From: an uncultured Flavobacteriales bacterium
Lineage (GTDB): Bacteria; Bacteroidota; Bacteroidia; Flavobacteriales; Flavobacteriaceae
Length of the DNA stretch: 64,000 nt
Direction: 5' to 3'
NCBI GenBank assembly: GCA_913063255.1
Contig: CAJXYJ010000003.1
Span: 1 to 64,000 of the forward strand
In this document: one piece after another, positions 63,312 through 64,000 of the stretch
Numbering within the stretch: position 1 is the stretch's first letter
Layout: each line of letters begins with the position of its first letter
Translations under genes and position numbers: made by a program
The notes under the pieces: model-generated
What the model was told of the DNA's origin: nothing
The model's database searches: none
The model's input: the letters and a program-made list of their open reading frames with translations, nothing else

Positions 63312-64000
63312 TTAAAATTTTGCATTAATACCTATTAAAAAAGTCCTTGGTGTTGGATAAAACCCATTATCAAACCCATTCCCTAAAGGGGCACCAGAGG
63401 ATACCGATGGATCATAGCCACGATATTTAGTAATTGTAAATAAATTACTTACAGAAGTATAAATTCTTAAACTTTCCATACTATTAATATCCAACATACC
63501 TTTTGAGAAAGTATAACCAATTTGCATATTTTGATTTCTTATAAAGGAACCATCTTCAACATAGTAATCTGAAAAAACTGCATTACTAGTCGCACCTGTT
63601 GTGACTCTATGGGTTGTATTTGTACTTCCAGGCCCAGTCCATCTATCTAAATCATAACTTGTTTTATTAGTAAGAGATAAATTTCTTTCATAATTTCTAA
63701 CAATTTCATTTCCTATAGTTGCAAACAAATGTGTTTGAAAATCAAAATTATTAAAGTCTAAAGAAATATTAAGTCCCATGGTAATCTCTGGAATAGGACT
63801 CCCTATATTCGTTTTATCGTTTTCATTAATAACTCCATCATTATTAATATCAACAAATCTTAAATCTCCAGGTTGTGCTAATGCACCAAGTTCAATTTGT
63901 GAAGGATGCGCATCTACTTCTTCTTGTGTTTGAAAAATTCCATTTGTTTTTAAACCATGAAAATAACCCAATGGAAGCCCTACTTCCATTCTTGAAACAT
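63312..64000 (-). CDS. susC: SusC/RagA-family TonB-dependent transporter, C-terminal part
   Basis: The frame runs off the right edge of the window, so only about the last 229 residues are seen. It shows C-terminal strands of a TonB-dependent beta-barrel with the SusC-typical KTNGIFQTQEEVDAHP, PGDLRFVDINNDGVINENDKTNIGSPIPE and a terminal aromatic strand ending FLIGINAKF. It would import beta-glucan oligosaccharides with the SusD lid. The plug domain and TonB box lie outside the window. Confidence 0.95.
   Translation of the reverse strand, partial: VSRMEVGLPLGYFHGLKTNGIFQTQEEVDAHPSQIELGALAQPGDLRFVDINNDGVINENDKTNIGSPIPEITMGLNISLDFNNFDFQTHLFATIGNEIVRNYERNLSLTNKTSYDLDRWTGPGSTNTTHRVTTGATSNAVFSDYYVEDGSFIRNQNMQIGYTFSKGMLDINSMESLRIYTSVSNLFTITKYRGYDPSVSSGAPLGNGFDNGFYPTPRTFLIGINAKF

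Overview
The window comes from a member of the Flavobacteriaceae (Bacteroidota). The evidence is low G+C, seven secreted proteins with type IX secretion (T9SS) C-terminal sorting domains, SusC/SusD pairs, many Bacteroidota-style lipoprotein signals, and -7 boxes of the TAnnTTTG type. No rRNA, tRNA or CRISPR array was recognised.

Layout. 0-6.9 kb: a small Cys-rich exported protein, dnaK, and three surface or secreted repeat proteins. 6.9-9.7 kb: a TPR histidine kinase with a LuxR-type regulator. 9.9-15.2 kb: umuC-umuD, sdaA, an NTF2-like protein, panB and an RluA-type pseudouridine synthase. 15.2-18.5 kb: a five-gene minus-strand signalling operon (118-aa protein, two paralogous multi-pass membrane proteins, histidine kinase, response regulator). 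18.6-33.4 kb: accessory region with a secreted VCBS protein, two paralogous AraC-HTH/TPR regulators, a hybrid kinase with a lone receiver, an isochorismatase-like hydrolase, an M4 metalloprotease and a lipoprotein. 33.4-41.8 kb: comM (yifB) split by a roughly 6.8 kb element carrying two serine recombinases, an HUH-Rep-like protein, tandem AT-hook-like proteins, microproteins and a nucleotidyltransferase two-gene module. 41.9-47.2 kb: a Big2-cupin lipoprotein, a subtilase and an orphan SusD. 47.4-53.5 kb: pgi, a BadF-type kinase, gap, pfkA and a sodium/sugar symporter. 53.6-64 kb: a beta-glucan (laminarin-like) polysaccharide utilisation locus with GH3, GH16, carbohydrate-binding proteins, SusD and a partial SusC.

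How it works together. The right third reads as one pathway on the minus strand: outer-membrane capture (SusC/D, binding proteins), depolymerisation (GH16, then GH3), sugar uptake (SSS symporter) and upper glycolysis (kinase, pgi, pfkA, gap).

The most notable structure is around comM. The gene is cut at a point that can be rebuilt precisely, and the joined element ends give an attP that is symmetric about a TC dinucleotide. Three decayed copies of the comM 3' end lie at 22.6, 26.1 and 33.3 kb, between the accessory genes. This suggests that the region grew by repeated insertions or duplications at comM. UmuD also lacks both catalytic residues of the Ser/Lys dyad.
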